Shown piece by piece: positions 1 through 7,719 of a stretch of DNA of 64,000 bases (positions within the stretch are counted from its first letter, which is position 1; each line of letters begins with the position of its first letter). Origin of the DNA: Dryocola sp036489025 (GTDB lineage Bacteria; Pseudomonadota; Gammaproteobacteria; Enterobacterales; Enterobacteriaceae). The position numbers and the translations under genes were made by a program. The stretch spans positions 1-64,000 of the forward strand of contig DASXGN010000005.1 in the NCBI GenBank assembly GCA_036489025.1. Reading direction: 5' to 3'. The notes below the pieces were generated by a model. The model was not told the DNA's origin. It was given only the letters and a program-made list of their open reading frames with translations, and searched no databases.

Positions 1-311
1 CGTGAGACAGTTCGGTCCCTATCTGCCGTGGGCGCTGGAGAATTGAGGGGGGCTGCTCCTAGTACGAGAGGACCGGAGTGGACGCATCACTGGTGTTCGG
101 GTTGTCATGCCAATGGCATTGCCCGGTAGCTAAATGCGGAAGAGATAAGCGCTGAAAGCATCTAAGCGCGAAACTTGCCCCGAGATGAATTCTCCCTGAC
201 TCCTTGAGAGTCCTGAAGGAACGTTGAAGACTACGACGTTGATAGGCTGGGTGTGTAAGCGTAGCGATACGTTGAGCTAACCAGTACTAATGATCCGTGA
301 GGCTTAACCTT
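1..311 (+). rRNA. rrl: 23S ribosomal RNA, 3' end (partial)
   Basis: This is the 3'-terminal part of a 23S rRNA gene cut by the window edge. The sarcin-ricin loop core (agtacgagaggacc) lies at about 60-73, and the molecule ends with the enterobacterial terminus ggcttaacctt at 301-311. The downstream order (5S, tRNA-Thr, 5S) matches E. coli rrnD, so this is most likely the rrnD copy. The end was placed by similarity to E. coli and may be off by a base or two. Confidence 0.97.
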
Positions 312-409
312 ACAACACCGAAGGTGTTTTGGTGAGAGAGAAGATTTTCAGCTGAATTCCGAGATTAGACATTGATGGTCATGAGAATGACGGTTGATGT
401 AACAGAATA

Positions 410-529
410 TGCCTGGCGGCACTAGCGCGGTGGTCCCACCTGACCCCATGCCGAACTCAGAAGTGAAACGCCGTAGCGCCGATGGTAGTGTGGGGTCTCC
501 CCATGCGAGAGTAGGGAACTGCCAGGCTC
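410..529 (+). rRNA. rrf: 5S ribosomal RNA, first copy
   Basis: A 120-nt 5S rRNA starting tgcctggcggc and ending ctgccaggct, so its two ends pair as the terminal helix. It follows the 23S end by about 100 nt. It matches the second copy at 692-811 over the first 119 nt and differs only at the last base. It corresponds to rrfD of E. coli. Confidence 0.97.
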
Positions 530-578
530 CAAATAAGTAAAGTTTGCTCCTGGAGCAGGCTGTTATAAGAATTAGCGT

Positions 579-654
579 GCTGATATGGCTCAGTTGGTAG
601 AGCGCACCCTTGGTAAGGGTGAGGTCCCCAGTTCGACTCTGGGTATCAGCACCA
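579..654 (+). tRNA. thrV: tRNA-Thr, anticodon GGT
   Basis: A 76-nt tRNA with genome-encoded CCA (651-654). The acceptor stem pairs gctgata with tatcagc, the anticodon GGT is at 612-614 in the loop cttGGTaa, and the T-loop is gttcgactc. It reads ACC/ACU threonine codons. It sits between two 5S genes exactly as thrV does in E. coli rrnD and is processed from the rRNA transcript. Confidence 0.98.
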
Positions 655-691
655 GTTTTTAGGTTAAAGTTCGGCGATTTAGTAAAGAATT

Positions 692-811
692 TGCCTGGCG
701 GCACTAGCGCGGTGGTCCCACCTGACCCCATGCCGAACTCAGAAGTGAAACGCCGTAGCGCCGATGGTAGTGTGGGGTCTCCCCATGCGAGAGTAGGGAA
801 CTGCCAGGCTT
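692..811 (+). rRNA. rrf: 5S ribosomal RNA, second copy
   Basis: A second full-length 120-nt 5S gene, distal to tRNA-Thr, corresponding to rrfF of E. coli rrnD. The extra 5S after a tRNA is the hallmark of this operon. The near-identity to the first copy is probably kept by gene conversion. Confidence 0.97.
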
Positions 812-820
812 CAAATAAAC

Positions 821-850
821 AAAAAGGCCATCCGCAAGGATGGCCTTTTT
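821..850 (+). terminator. rrn operon intrinsic terminator
   Basis: The hairpin aaaggccatcc / ggatggccttt with a short loop is followed by a T run, directly after the last 5S gene. It ends the rRNA transcript. Confidence 0.9.
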
Positions 851-874
851 GTTATGTGTCCGAAGTATGCTGAT

Positions 875-899
875 AAAGGCCGCATTTGCGGCCTTTTCT
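875..899. terminator. Bidirectional terminator between rrn and yhdZ
   Basis: The hairpin aaaggccgca / tgcggccttt is flanked by A and T runs and lies between convergent transcripts. It can end yhdZ transcription on the minus strand and back up the rrn terminator. Confidence 0.75.
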
Positions 900-906
900 T
901 TATCTA

Positions 907-1665
907 TCAATGAATCACCTGCGAAAGGAAAGCGCGGGTTCGCTCTGATTTTGGGTGTGCAAAGAACTCATCCGGCGCGGCCTGTTCGACTATTTCACCG
1001 CGATCCATAAAGATCACCCTGTCGGCGACCGTTCTGGCAAAGCCCATTTCATGTGTTACGCAGAGCATAGTCATACCCGACTGCGCCAGGCCAATCATCG
1101 TATCCAGTACTTCCTTCACCATTTCCGGATCCAGAGCCGACGTAGGTTCGTCGAACAGCATGATCTTTGGTTTCATACACAGCGATCGCGCAATCGCAAC
1201 GCGCTGCTGTTGGCCACCAGAGATCTGGCCGGGAAACTTATGTGCATGCTCAGTGATACGTACTCTTTCCAGGTAGTGCATGCCCAGCTCCTCAGCTTCT
1301 TTCTTCGGCATTTTTCTGACCCAGATGGGAGCCAGCGTGCAGTTTTGTAGCACGGTGAGATGCGGAAAAAGGTTGAAGTGCTGGAACACCATCCCGACCT
1401 CTGTGCGCACCTTTTCTATATTGCGCAGATCGTCATTAAGCTCCGTGCCATCAACAATAATTCGTCCTTTTTGATGCTCTTCGAGGTGATTGATACAGCG
1501 AATGGTGGTTGATTTCCCGGAGCCCGACGGCCCGCAGAGGACGATGCGCTCCCCCTGTTTCACTTTCAGGTTGATGTCTTTAAGCACGTGAAACTGTCCG
1601 TACCACTTATTCACCTCTTCCAGCAGGATCATCGCGTCCGCAGGTTGCATAGTAATTTGACTCAT
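907..1665 (-). CDS. yhdZ: Polar amino-acid ABC transporter ATP-binding protein YhdZ
   Basis: The cytoplasmic ATPase (252 aa, the same length as E. coli YhdZ) powers amino-acid uptake through YhdX/YhdY with binding protein YhdW. Visible motifs are Walker A GPSGSGKST at 45-53, the ABC signature ISGGQQQR, Walker B IMLFDEP and the switch His in VTHEMG. It belongs to the GlnQ/AapP/HisP class of polar amino-acid importers. It is the last gene of yhdWXYZ, 8 bp after yhdY, with a GAGGAT ribosome site overlapping the yhdY stop. Substrate specificity cannot be read from the ATPase. Confidence 0.96.
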   Translation of the reverse strand: MSQITMQPADAMILLEEVNKWYGQFHVLKDINLKVKQGERIVLCGPSGSGKSTTIRCINHLEEHQKGRIIVDGTELNDDLRNIEKVRTEVGMVFQHFNLFPHLTVLQNCTLAPIWVRKMPKKEAEELGMHYLERVRITEHAHKFPGQISGGQQQRVAIARSLCMKPKIMLFDEPTSALDPEMVKEVLDTMIGLAQSGMTMLCVTHEMGFARTVADRVIFMDRGEIVEQAAPDEFFAHPKSERTRAFLSQVIH

Positions 1666-1673
1666 TTTTATCC

Positions 1674-2774
1674 TCAGTGCGGTGCTCGCCCGGTGTTAAA
1701 GCGCTTCTCCAGATGCTGGCTGTAGCGCGACATGCTGAAACAAAAAGCCCAATAAATCATGGCTGCAAAGACGTATCCTTCCGTAGACATACCCAGCCAG
1801 GCGGGATCCACCGTGGCCTGCTGCACGCTGCTAAACAGATCGAACAGGCCGATGATGATCACCAGGCTGGTATCCTTAAACAGCGCGATGATCGTGTTTA
1901 CCAGGCCTGGGATCACCAGTTTTAACGCCTGTGGCAAAATCACCAGCCCCTGCATCTTCCAGTAGCCCAAGGCCAGGGATTCTGCGGCTTCATACTGACC
2001 TTTAGGTAGAGCCTGCAGGCCCCCGCGAACAACCTCGGCAACGTAGGCCGACTGGAACAAAATTACCCCGACCAATGCACGTATTAGTTTGTCTATGCTG
2101 GTCCCTTCAGAAAGAAACAGCGGCAGCATGACCGAGGACATAAAGAGCACGGTAATCAACGGAACGCCGCGCCAGAACTCGATAAAGACCACCGATAAGA
2201 TTCTTACCACCGGCATGCGTGAACGCCGCCCCAGCGCCAAAAGGATCCCCAGCGGTAATGCCCCAGCGATCCCTACAGAGGCGATAATTAGCGTCAGCGT
2301 CAGCCCGCCCCACTGGCGTGTTTCCACACGTTCCAGCCCCAGAAAACCACCGTACATTAGCCACCAGACAACCAGCGGATACAGCACGGCCCAGACGGCG
2401 ATATAGCGCCCGCGGCGCGGCATGGCATTACAGAACATAGGCACGATAGAAAGCAGCCCCACGAGTAAAGCGAGATTAATACGCCAGCGCTGATCGTGGG
2501 GATACAGCCCATACATAAACTGGCCGAACCGGGCGTGAATAAATACCCAGCAGGCACCTTCTTTTGTACAGTCGGCGCGCGTCTCGCCAATCCAGTTAGC
2601 TTTGAAAATGGCCCAGTTGAGCAGCGGTGGAATGAGTTCCCACATCATCCACAGGCAAAAAAGGGTCAGCAGACTGTTAGACCAGCTGGAAAACAGATTT
2701 TTACGAGCCCACTGCACGGCGCTGGCACGAACGGCTTCAGGAGGCGCGTGATGGGAGGATAAGGCTTTCGTCAT
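1674..2774 (-). CDS. yhdY: Polar amino-acid ABC transporter permease YhdY
   Basis: An inner-membrane permease subunit (366 aa) of the HisMQ/AapM type. It has several hydrophobic spans and the cytoplasmic EAA loop (residues near KGQYEAAESLALG), which contacts the ATPase YhdZ. The long N-terminal extension before the conserved permease core is typical of AapM-like subunits. The gap to yhdX is 9 bp and the start has an aagga ribosome site. It pairs with YhdX to form the translocation channel. Confidence 0.95.
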   Translation of the reverse strand: MTKALSSHHAPPEAVRASAVQWARKNLFSSWSNSLLTLFCLWMMWELIPPLLNWAIFKANWIGETRADCTKEGACWVFIHARFGQFMYGLYPHDQRWRINLALLVGLLSIVPMFCNAMPRRGRYIAVWAVLYPLVVWWLMYGGFLGLERVETRQWGGLTLTLIIASVGIAGALPLGILLALGRRSRMPVVRILSVVFIEFWRGVPLITVLFMSSVMLPLFLSEGTSIDKLIRALVGVILFQSAYVAEVVRGGLQALPKGQYEAAESLALGYWKMQGLVILPQALKLVIPGLVNTIIALFKDTSLVIIIGLFDLFSSVQQATVDPAWLGMSTEGYVFAAMIYWAFCFSMSRYSQHLEKRFNTGRAPH

Positions 2775-2783
2775 CAGGGTTCC

Positions 2784-3965
2784 TTAGCGCTCAATCAAGG
2801 CTATGCGGCGGTTATAAATGTTCATCAGCAATGAAATGCCAAGGCTGATAATCAGGTAAACCGACATGGTAATAGCAATGGTTTCAATGGCCTGCCCGGT
2901 TTGATTCAGTACCGTACCGGCAAACAGCGAGACCATATCCGGGTAGCCGATGGCCGCCGCCAGCGAGGAGTTTTTCACAATATTGAGATACTGGCTGGTC
3001 AGCGGTGGAATGATGACCCGCAGCGCCTGGGGGATAATGACCTGACGCAGGGTCACCGTATGCGGCAGCGCGAGCGAGCGGGCTGCTTCATGCTGACCAT
3101 AGGGTACCGACTGAATCCCCGATCGGATGATTTCTGCAATAAAAGCTGAGGTATAAACGGAGAGCGCCAGCGTTAACGCCGCAAGTTCAGGGATTAAAAC
3201 CATCCCGCCGCGGAAGTTGAATCCGCGCAGCGCCGGCACATCCCAGTGCAGCGCTGCGCCAAAAATCCAGTGTGCCAGAAGCGGTAAAATCACTATCAAT
3301 ACCACCGCCGCAGGCCATGTTCGGCGCAGCTGTCCGGTTTTAATCTGATGCATCTTATTGTAGCGATACAGCGCCGCAGAAATAACCAGCGCGGCAGCTA
3401 TTGCGCCGACGAATGCCAGTACGCCTTCGCCCATTTCCGGGGAAGGGATGTAAAGCCCCCGGTTGCTGAGGAAGAGCAGATCGAACGCATTAACCGCCTG
3501 GCGAGGACCGGGCAGATTACGCAATACAGCAAAATACCAAAAGAAGATTTGCAGCAGCGGAGGAATATTACGAAACGTCTCAATATAGAGGGTGGAAAGC
3601 TTGCGCAATAGCCAGTTTTCGGAGAGGCGGGCCAGGCCAAGGAAAAAGCCAATAAAAGATGCAAATACGATGCAAAGTGCAGAAACCAAAAGCGTATTCA
3701 GCAGGCCGACGACAAACACCCGTCCGTAAGTATCGCCCTGCTCGTAATCTATAAGATGCTGCACGATGCCAAAACCGGCGCTGCGGTCCAGGAAGGCAAA
3801 GCCTGAGGTGATGCCTCGATTATTCAGGTTAGTGACGGTGTTGTGTATCAGATAAACCGCAATGCCGACGACGACGACGACCGCGACAATCTGATACAGC
3901 CAGGCACGAACCGCGGGATTAGAAAAGGAGAAGTCCCCTTTTACGGCTGGGCGGCGTTGGAACAT
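2784..3965 (-). CDS. yhdX: Polar amino-acid ABC transporter permease YhdX
   Basis: The second permease subunit (AapQ-like, 393 aa from the chosen start), with multiple membrane spans and an EAA loop (YGQHEAARSLALP). The frame is open to a TTG codon at 3971, but I chose the ATG at 3965 because GAGG lies 8 nt upstream and E. coli YhdX has a matching length. Together with YhdY it forms the membrane channel. A stable stem-loop separates it from yhdW, which probably lowers permease expression relative to the binding protein. Confidence 0.95.
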   Translation of the reverse strand: MFQRRPAVKGDFSFSNPAVRAWLYQIVAVVVVVGIAVYLIHNTVTNLNNRGITSGFAFLDRSAGFGIVQHLIDYEQGDTYGRVFVVGLLNTLLVSALCIVFASFIGFFLGLARLSENWLLRKLSTLYIETFRNIPPLLQIFFWYFAVLRNLPGPRQAVNAFDLLFLSNRGLYIPSPEMGEGVLAFVGAIAAALVISAALYRYNKMHQIKTGQLRRTWPAAVVLIVILPLLAHWIFGAALHWDVPALRGFNFRGGMVLIPELAALTLALSVYTSAFIAEIIRSGIQSVPYGQHEAARSLALPHTVTLRQVIIPQALRVIIPPLTSQYLNIVKNSSLAAAIGYPDMVSLFAGTVLNQTGQAIETIAITMSVYLIISLGISLLMNIYNRRIALIER

Positions 3966-3997
3966 AAGCAAACCTCAGTAACATAAACTCAAACTCT

Positions 3998-4019
3998 GGG
4001 CACCGCCGAAGCAGCGCCC
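3998..4019 (-). promoter_or_regulatory. Stem-loop in the yhdW-yhdX intercistronic space
   Basis: On the minus strand this reads gggcgctgc-ttcg-gcggtgccc: a 9-bp stem with two G-T pairs capped by a UUCG tetraloop. No T run follows, so it is more likely an mRNA 3'-end stabiliser that keeps binding-protein mRNA abundant than a terminator. That role is inferred from position. Confidence 0.6.
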
Positions 4020-4035
4020 ATTCCTGACGTTTCGC

Positions 4036-5061
4036 TTAGCGAACTGGCGGAGCGTACTGGATGCCACCTTTGTTCCACAGGTTGTTCTGACCACGTTTGA
4101 TTTTCAGCGGGCTGTTGGCACCCACGTTATTCTCGAAAATCTCCGAGTAGTTACCGACCTGCTTGACGATGTTATAAGCCCATTTGTTATCGAGCTTCAG
4201 GTCCTTACCAAAATCACCTTCTTTGCCTAACAGATGCGCCATATCCGGCGTGGTTGGGTTGGTGGCCATCTGGTCAACGTTTTTAGAATCTACGCCCATC
4301 TCTTCGGCATTTAGCATGGCGAACAGCGTCCAGCGCACAATGGCAAACCAGTCTTCGTCACCGCGGCGTACCACCGGGCCCAGCGGCTCTTTAGAAATAA
4401 CTTCTGGCAGAACGATCCACTCGGCAGGGTTGCTCAGCTTGATGCGCAGCGCATAGAGCTGTGACTGATCGGAGGCGAGCGTATCGCAGCGGCCGGATTC
4501 CAGCGCTTTGGCCGATTCGTCTGAGCGGTCAAAGGTCACCGGGGTGTACTTCATATTGTTGGCTTTGAAATAGTCCGCCACGTTCAGCTCGGTGTCGGTG
4601 CCAGCCTGGATACAAACCGTGGCGCCATCCAGCTCTTTGGCACTCTTCAGACCCGCTTTATTGTGGGTCAGGAAACCGATGCCGTCATAATAGGTTACGC
4701 CGGTGAAGATCATGCCCATACCCGCGTCGCGGGAGGAGGTCCAGGTGGTGTTACGAGAAAGAATATCAACTTCGCCAGACTGCAACGCGGTGAAACGCTC
4801 TTTGGCGGTCAGCGGGGTATATTTAACCTTCGAGGCATCTCCAAATACCGCAGCGGCTACGCCACGGCAAACGTCCACATCAATACCGGTGAATTTGCCG
4901 CTGGCATCCGCATAAGAAAACCCCGGCAGGCCGTCGCTAATACCGCATTGTACAAAGCCCTTCTTTTTGACCGCATCAAGCGAGGTTCCGGCATGCGCCT
5001 GGCCTGTAATCGCGAATAACGAACCGGCGGCGACCAGAGTGGCGAGTATCATCTTTTTCAT
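4036..5061 (-). CDS. yhdW: Polar amino-acid ABC transporter periplasmic binding protein YhdW
   Basis: A periplasmic solute-binding protein (341 aa) of the AapJ/BztA family within SBP family 3. It has a Sec signal peptide, MKKMILATLVAAGSLFAITG then QAHA with cleavage expected after residue 24. The mature part has the family pattern of an early GISDGLPGFSYADA segment and a ligand-binding fold rich in T-R-D contacts (TWTSSRDAGMG). It delivers amino acids to YhdXY. As first gene of the operon it should be the most highly expressed. The operon is known in E. coli as part of the nitrogen-limitation response; see the possible sigma-54 site at 5255-5270. Confidence 0.95.
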   Translation of the reverse strand: MKKMILATLVAAGSLFAITGQAHAGTSLDAVKKKGFVQCGISDGLPGFSYADASGKFTGIDVDVCRGVAAAVFGDASKVKYTPLTAKERFTALQSGEVDILSRNTTWTSSRDAGMGMIFTGVTYYDGIGFLTHNKAGLKSAKELDGATVCIQAGTDTELNVADYFKANNMKYTPVTFDRSDESAKALESGRCDTLASDQSQLYALRIKLSNPAEWIVLPEVISKEPLGPVVRRGDEDWFAIVRWTLFAMLNAEEMGVDSKNVDQMATNPTTPDMAHLLGKEGDFGKDLKLDNKWAYNIVKQVGNYSEIFENNVGANSPLKIKRGQNNLWNKGGIQYAPPVR

Positions 5062-5226
5062 ATTGCATCCTGTGTGGCGTAATTATCGTTATATGTTGAA
5101 GGCGTCCTGGAGGCGCCGTTTTTCCTGTCTGTGGCATCAGCCAGTCTGGGTAAAGCAAAGGGAGTGCCAGGTTTGCAACGGGCACATTGCGTGTATGCCC
5201 GCCGCGGTAAGCTGAGTGTAGACAGG

Positions 5227-5246
5227 AAAAAGGGCGCTCAACGCCC
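5227..5246 (-). promoter_or_regulatory. GC-rich hairpin with T run in the yhdW leader
   Basis: On the minus strand gggcg-ttgag-cgccc is followed directly by TTTTT, about 165 nt before the yhdW start. The stem is only 5 bp, so it may be an attenuator-like element, a 5'-end stem or chance. It lies just downstream of the sigma-54-like site. Confidence 0.3.
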
Positions 5247-5254
5247 CGATGCGG

Positions 5255-5270
5255 TGCAAAATTGAAGCCT
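5255..5270 (-). promoter_or_regulatory. Possible sigma-54 promoter for yhdWXYZ
   Basis: The minus strand reads AGGCTTCAATTTTGCA. It keeps the invariant GG (-24) and GC (-12) at the right spacing and a full TTGCA -12 block, but only GGC of the -24 block TGGCAC. It fits the nitrogen regulation known for this operon in E. coli. The rest of the 5062-5494 gap shows no other clear site. Confidence 0.35.
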
Positions 5271-5494
5271 GCGCCACATTTCAGAGCAAAAATTTTTCAG
5301 AATTTGATCGTGCAGAATGAATTAATTGCAGGCGTTAATAGTAGCGAGGATAGGATTACTGCGGGGATGTGAGAATTATCACGAAGTTGGGTGTAACTGG
5401 TTTGGTTAATGCGGGTTGGAGTGATGTGTTTCACGATTGGCTGTATGGCTCGCTGAACGATTGCCCACAGGCTGCACTCAAATAACGCAGAGCA

Positions 5495-5526
5495 CAAAAA
5501 AAGCGCGAGGATAAATCGCGCTTTTT
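5495..5526 (-). terminator. Terminator after yhdV
   Basis: The minus strand reads aaaagcgcga-tttatcc-tcgcgcttttttt, a hairpin with a T run, just downstream of the yhdV stop. It separates yhdV from yhdWXYZ. Confidence 0.85.
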
Positions 5527-5543
5527 AAACACCCCAGGTCTAC

Positions 5544-5765
5544 TTACTTAGTCAGGGCGACAATACCCAGCGTTAAGCCTGCCAGAGCGGCTGCGCCACC
5601 GGCGATAGCGCCTGCGGTTTCCCAGTTATCCTGAGTGGTGCCTTTCATACAGGTATTGGTGTGCACCAGGCGGCCCTGATCGTCATAGACCGGTACGCAA
5701 GGTGAATTAGTTGCACAACCGGCCAGAAGGGTTGAAAGCAGGGCTGCGGCGATTATCTTTTTCAT
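5544..5765 (-). CDS. yhdV: Small outer-membrane-type lipoprotein YhdV
   Basis: A 73-aa putative lipoprotein. The signal MKKIIAAALLSTLLAGC has the lipobox LAGC, so Cys17 is the likely lipidated residue. The mature part has a conserved VPVYDDQGRLVHTNTCM segment and a C-terminal Gly/Ala-rich hydrophobic stretch. It matches E. coli YhdV along its length. Function is unknown. In K-12 it lies after acrEF; here no acr genes are present and its upstream neighbour is fis. Confidence 0.9.
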   Translation of the reverse strand: MKKIIAAALLSTLLAGCATNSPCVPVYDDQGRLVHTNTCMKGTTQDNWETAGAIAGGAAALAGLTLGIVALTK

Positions 5766-5994
5766 TTTCGAACCTCATTAACTCATATCCCGGAGCAGGG
5801 AAAACTCTGTACGGCTGGCTGAGTTTTCACGGGATGTACTCCGGTTCTAATGCAGATATTTTATCACTGCTCTGACCAGGGAATAGAGCGGGGAATAATT
5901 GCAATTCATGTGCAATGTAAACAAAGTGGAGAAAACGACGTTTGCGAACGCCAGTATGGAGGAAAAATGGAGGGAATGGCTCTACGCAGGCAAT

Positions 5995-6033
5995 AAAAAA
6001 GGCGCTTCCCCATGCCGAGTAGCGCCTTCTTAA
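5995..6033 (-). terminator. Terminator after fis
   Basis: On the minus strand aaggcgcta...gaagcgcctt is followed by a T run, about 20 nt past the fis stop. It ends the dusB-fis transcript. Confidence 0.88.
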
Positions 6034-6053
6034 ACACCATTAACTGACTAGTA

Positions 6054-6350
6054 TCAGTTCATGCCGTATTTTTTCAACTTCTTGCGCAGCGTGCCACGGT
6101 TGATACCCATCATCAGGGCAGCACGGGTTTGGTTGCCACGGGTGTATTGCATCACCATGTCCAACAATGGCTGCTCTACTTCAGCCAATACCAGCTCATA
6201 CAGATCGTTAACATCTTGACCATTCAGTTGAGCAAAATAGTTCTTCAGTGCCTGTTTCACGGAGTCACGCAGGGGTTTTTGGGTAACCTGGTCCTGAGAG
6301 TTAACGGTAGAAACGGTCAGTACGTCAGAATTTACGCGTTGTTCGAACAT
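6054..6350 (-). CDS. fis: DNA-binding nucleoid protein Fis
   Basis: The factor for inversion stimulation (98 aa) is a homodimeric nucleoid protein that bends DNA, activates rRNA/tRNA promoters and assists site-specific recombinases. The N-terminal flexible beta-hairpin arms and the C-terminal helix-turn-helix (about 74-95, [20 protein letters not shown]) are intact, and the sequence looks identical to E. coli Fis. It is second in the dusB-fis operon, 25 bp after dusB. Expression is set at the promoter upstream of dusB. Confidence 0.99.
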
Positions 6351-6375
6351 AGTTCTGTCAGCTCTTTATTTCTGT

Positions 6376-7341
6376 TTACGCAAAATTTTCGAAGTATGCC
6401 TCCAACGCCTCAAGCTGTTCGCTTGCATCTTCAATGGCGTTGAATGTGCGCCGAAACTGGTCATCCGGAGCGTGTTCCTGGAGATACCAGGATACGTGTT
6501 TGCGCGCAATTCGGTATCCCTTTACCTGACCATAAAAGTCATGGAGTTCCCGAATGTGTGCGCAAAGTAAGCGCTTCACCTCTACCAGAGGCAGGGGAGG
6601 AAGCAACTCTCCAGTGTCCAGATAGTGCTGGATTTCCCGAAAGATCCAGGGTCTTCCCTGAGCTGCACGTCCTATCATCAGAGCATCAGCCCCTGTATAG
6701 TCGAGCACAGCTCTGGCTTTAAGCGGGTCAGTAATGTCGCCATTCGCGATAATCGGAATGGAAACTTTCTGCTTAACTGCCCGAATGCTGTCGTACTCAG
6801 CGTTTCCCTGGAATAAACAGGCGCGGGTGCGTCCGTGAATTGTCAGGGCCTGAATGCCACAGTCCTCAGCCAGTTGGGCAATCTCTACACAGTTACGGTG
6901 CGCCGTATCCCAGCCAGTGCGAATCTTTAACGTCACAGGAACATCCACCGCCTTCACCACCGTCGTCACGATAGACTTCACCAGACTCGGGTACTGCAGA
7001 AGGGCTGAACCTGCCAGTTTGCGATTCACTTTCTTCGCCGGGCAACCCATATTGATATCAATAATCTGGGCGCCATTAGCCACGTTGATGCGTGCGGCTT
7101 CTGCCATGTCTTCGGGATCGCTGCCGGCAATTTGCACGGTGCGAATACCCGGCTCATCAACATGCACCATCCGTAACCGGGATTTGTCGCTCGCCCAAAC
7201 TTCTGGGTTGGAAGACATCATCTCGGAAACGGTTAACCCTGCTCCCATCTCATAGCACAGCGTCCTGAAAGGTCTGTCAGTAATGCCAGCCATAGGTGCT
7301 GCAATAAGGCGATTTCTGAGCTGGTGGTGTCCGATGCGCAT
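6376..7341 (-). CDS. dusB: tRNA-dihydrouridine synthase B
   Basis: An FMN-dependent enzyme (321 aa) that reduces specific uridines in the tRNA D-loop to dihydrouridine using NADPH. It has a TIM-barrel start MRIG...NRLIAAPMAGITDRPFR with the FMN-binding APMAG, and the catalytic Cys100 in NMGCPAKKV. Other family blocks are TLKIRTGW, ALTIHGRTR and ANGDI. It is the first gene of the dusB-fis operon; in E. coli its translation is weak relative to fis. The ATG start matches the family length. Confidence 0.97.
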   Translation of the reverse strand: MRIGHHQLRNRLIAAPMAGITDRPFRTLCYEMGAGLTVSEMMSSNPEVWASDKSRLRMVHVDEPGIRTVQIAGSDPEDMAEAARINVANGAQIIDINMGCPAKKVNRKLAGSALLQYPSLVKSIVTTVVKAVDVPVTLKIRTGWDTAHRNCVEIAQLAEDCGIQALTIHGRTRACLFQGNAEYDSIRAVKQKVSIPIIANGDITDPLKARAVLDYTGADALMIGRAAQGRPWIFREIQHYLDTGELLPPLPLVEVKRLLCAHIRELHDFYGQVKGYRIARKHVSWYLQEHAPDDQFRRTFNAIEDASEQLEALEAYFENFA

Positions 7342-7380
7342 GAGTTAAGAAATGACCATACTGTACCTGCAAGGCGGCGT

Positions 7381-7409
7381 ATATTACGCATTTTTTACCC
7401 GAGATGAAA
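7381..7409 (-). promoter_or_regulatory. dusB-fis promoter with GC-rich discriminator
   Basis: On the minus strand the -35 TTTCAT (plus 7404-7409) and -10 TAATAT (plus 7381-7386) are 17 bp apart, followed by the discriminator acgccgcct. A GC-rich discriminator is the feature that makes the E. coli fis promoter sensitive to ppGpp/DksA, so growth-phase control is expected here too. Transcription should start near 7374. Confidence 0.85.
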
Positions 7410-7424
7410 GGACAAACTTTGAGC
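7410..7424 (-). promoter_or_regulatory. Probable Fis binding site (autorepression)
   Basis: The minus strand reads gctcaaagtttgtcc, which fits the Fis core G-N2-YA...TR-N2-C. It is centred about 43 bp upstream of the inferred start and abuts the -35 box. This is where E. coli Fis binds its site II to repress its own gene. The remaining gap, 7425-7681, is AT-rich with no recognisable gene. Confidence 0.6.
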
Positions 7425-7681
7425 AATCCTCTGTTGCAGATCAATGAATCATCAGTCTGGGCATGAGAGTTAGTTAATTTTATTTACTAATCATATGTTT
7501 AAATACAACTGATTGATTTGTGCTCTTTTCAATTTTACTGAAAAACAGCAGCAATTAACTGCAATTTAAGGCTGAACAACCGGATAAACTGCTGCTTTCT
7601 TCGGCTGTTTCGGCATTTTTCTGCGAGGAATATCTCATTTTTATTGAGAGAAGAGGACGATTTCTGGGCGAGTAATGCGCT

Positions 7682-7710
7682 AAAAAGGCGGGTCAATCGT
7701 TTCCCCGCCT
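7682..7710 (-). terminator. Terminator after the carbonic anhydrase gene
   Basis: On the minus strand ggcggg-gaaacgattga-cccgcc is followed by ttttt, 10 nt past the stop codon. Confidence 0.82.
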
Positions 7711-7719
7711 GATGATTTG

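Noticed and set aside
348..873. Open frames running through the 5S and tRNA genes
   Set aside because: They coincide with structural RNA genes on both strands and repeat because the 5S gene is duplicated.
5297..5497. 66-codon minus-strand frame upstream of yhdW
   Set aside because: It overlaps the yhdV terminator at its start and has no ribosome site or family pattern.
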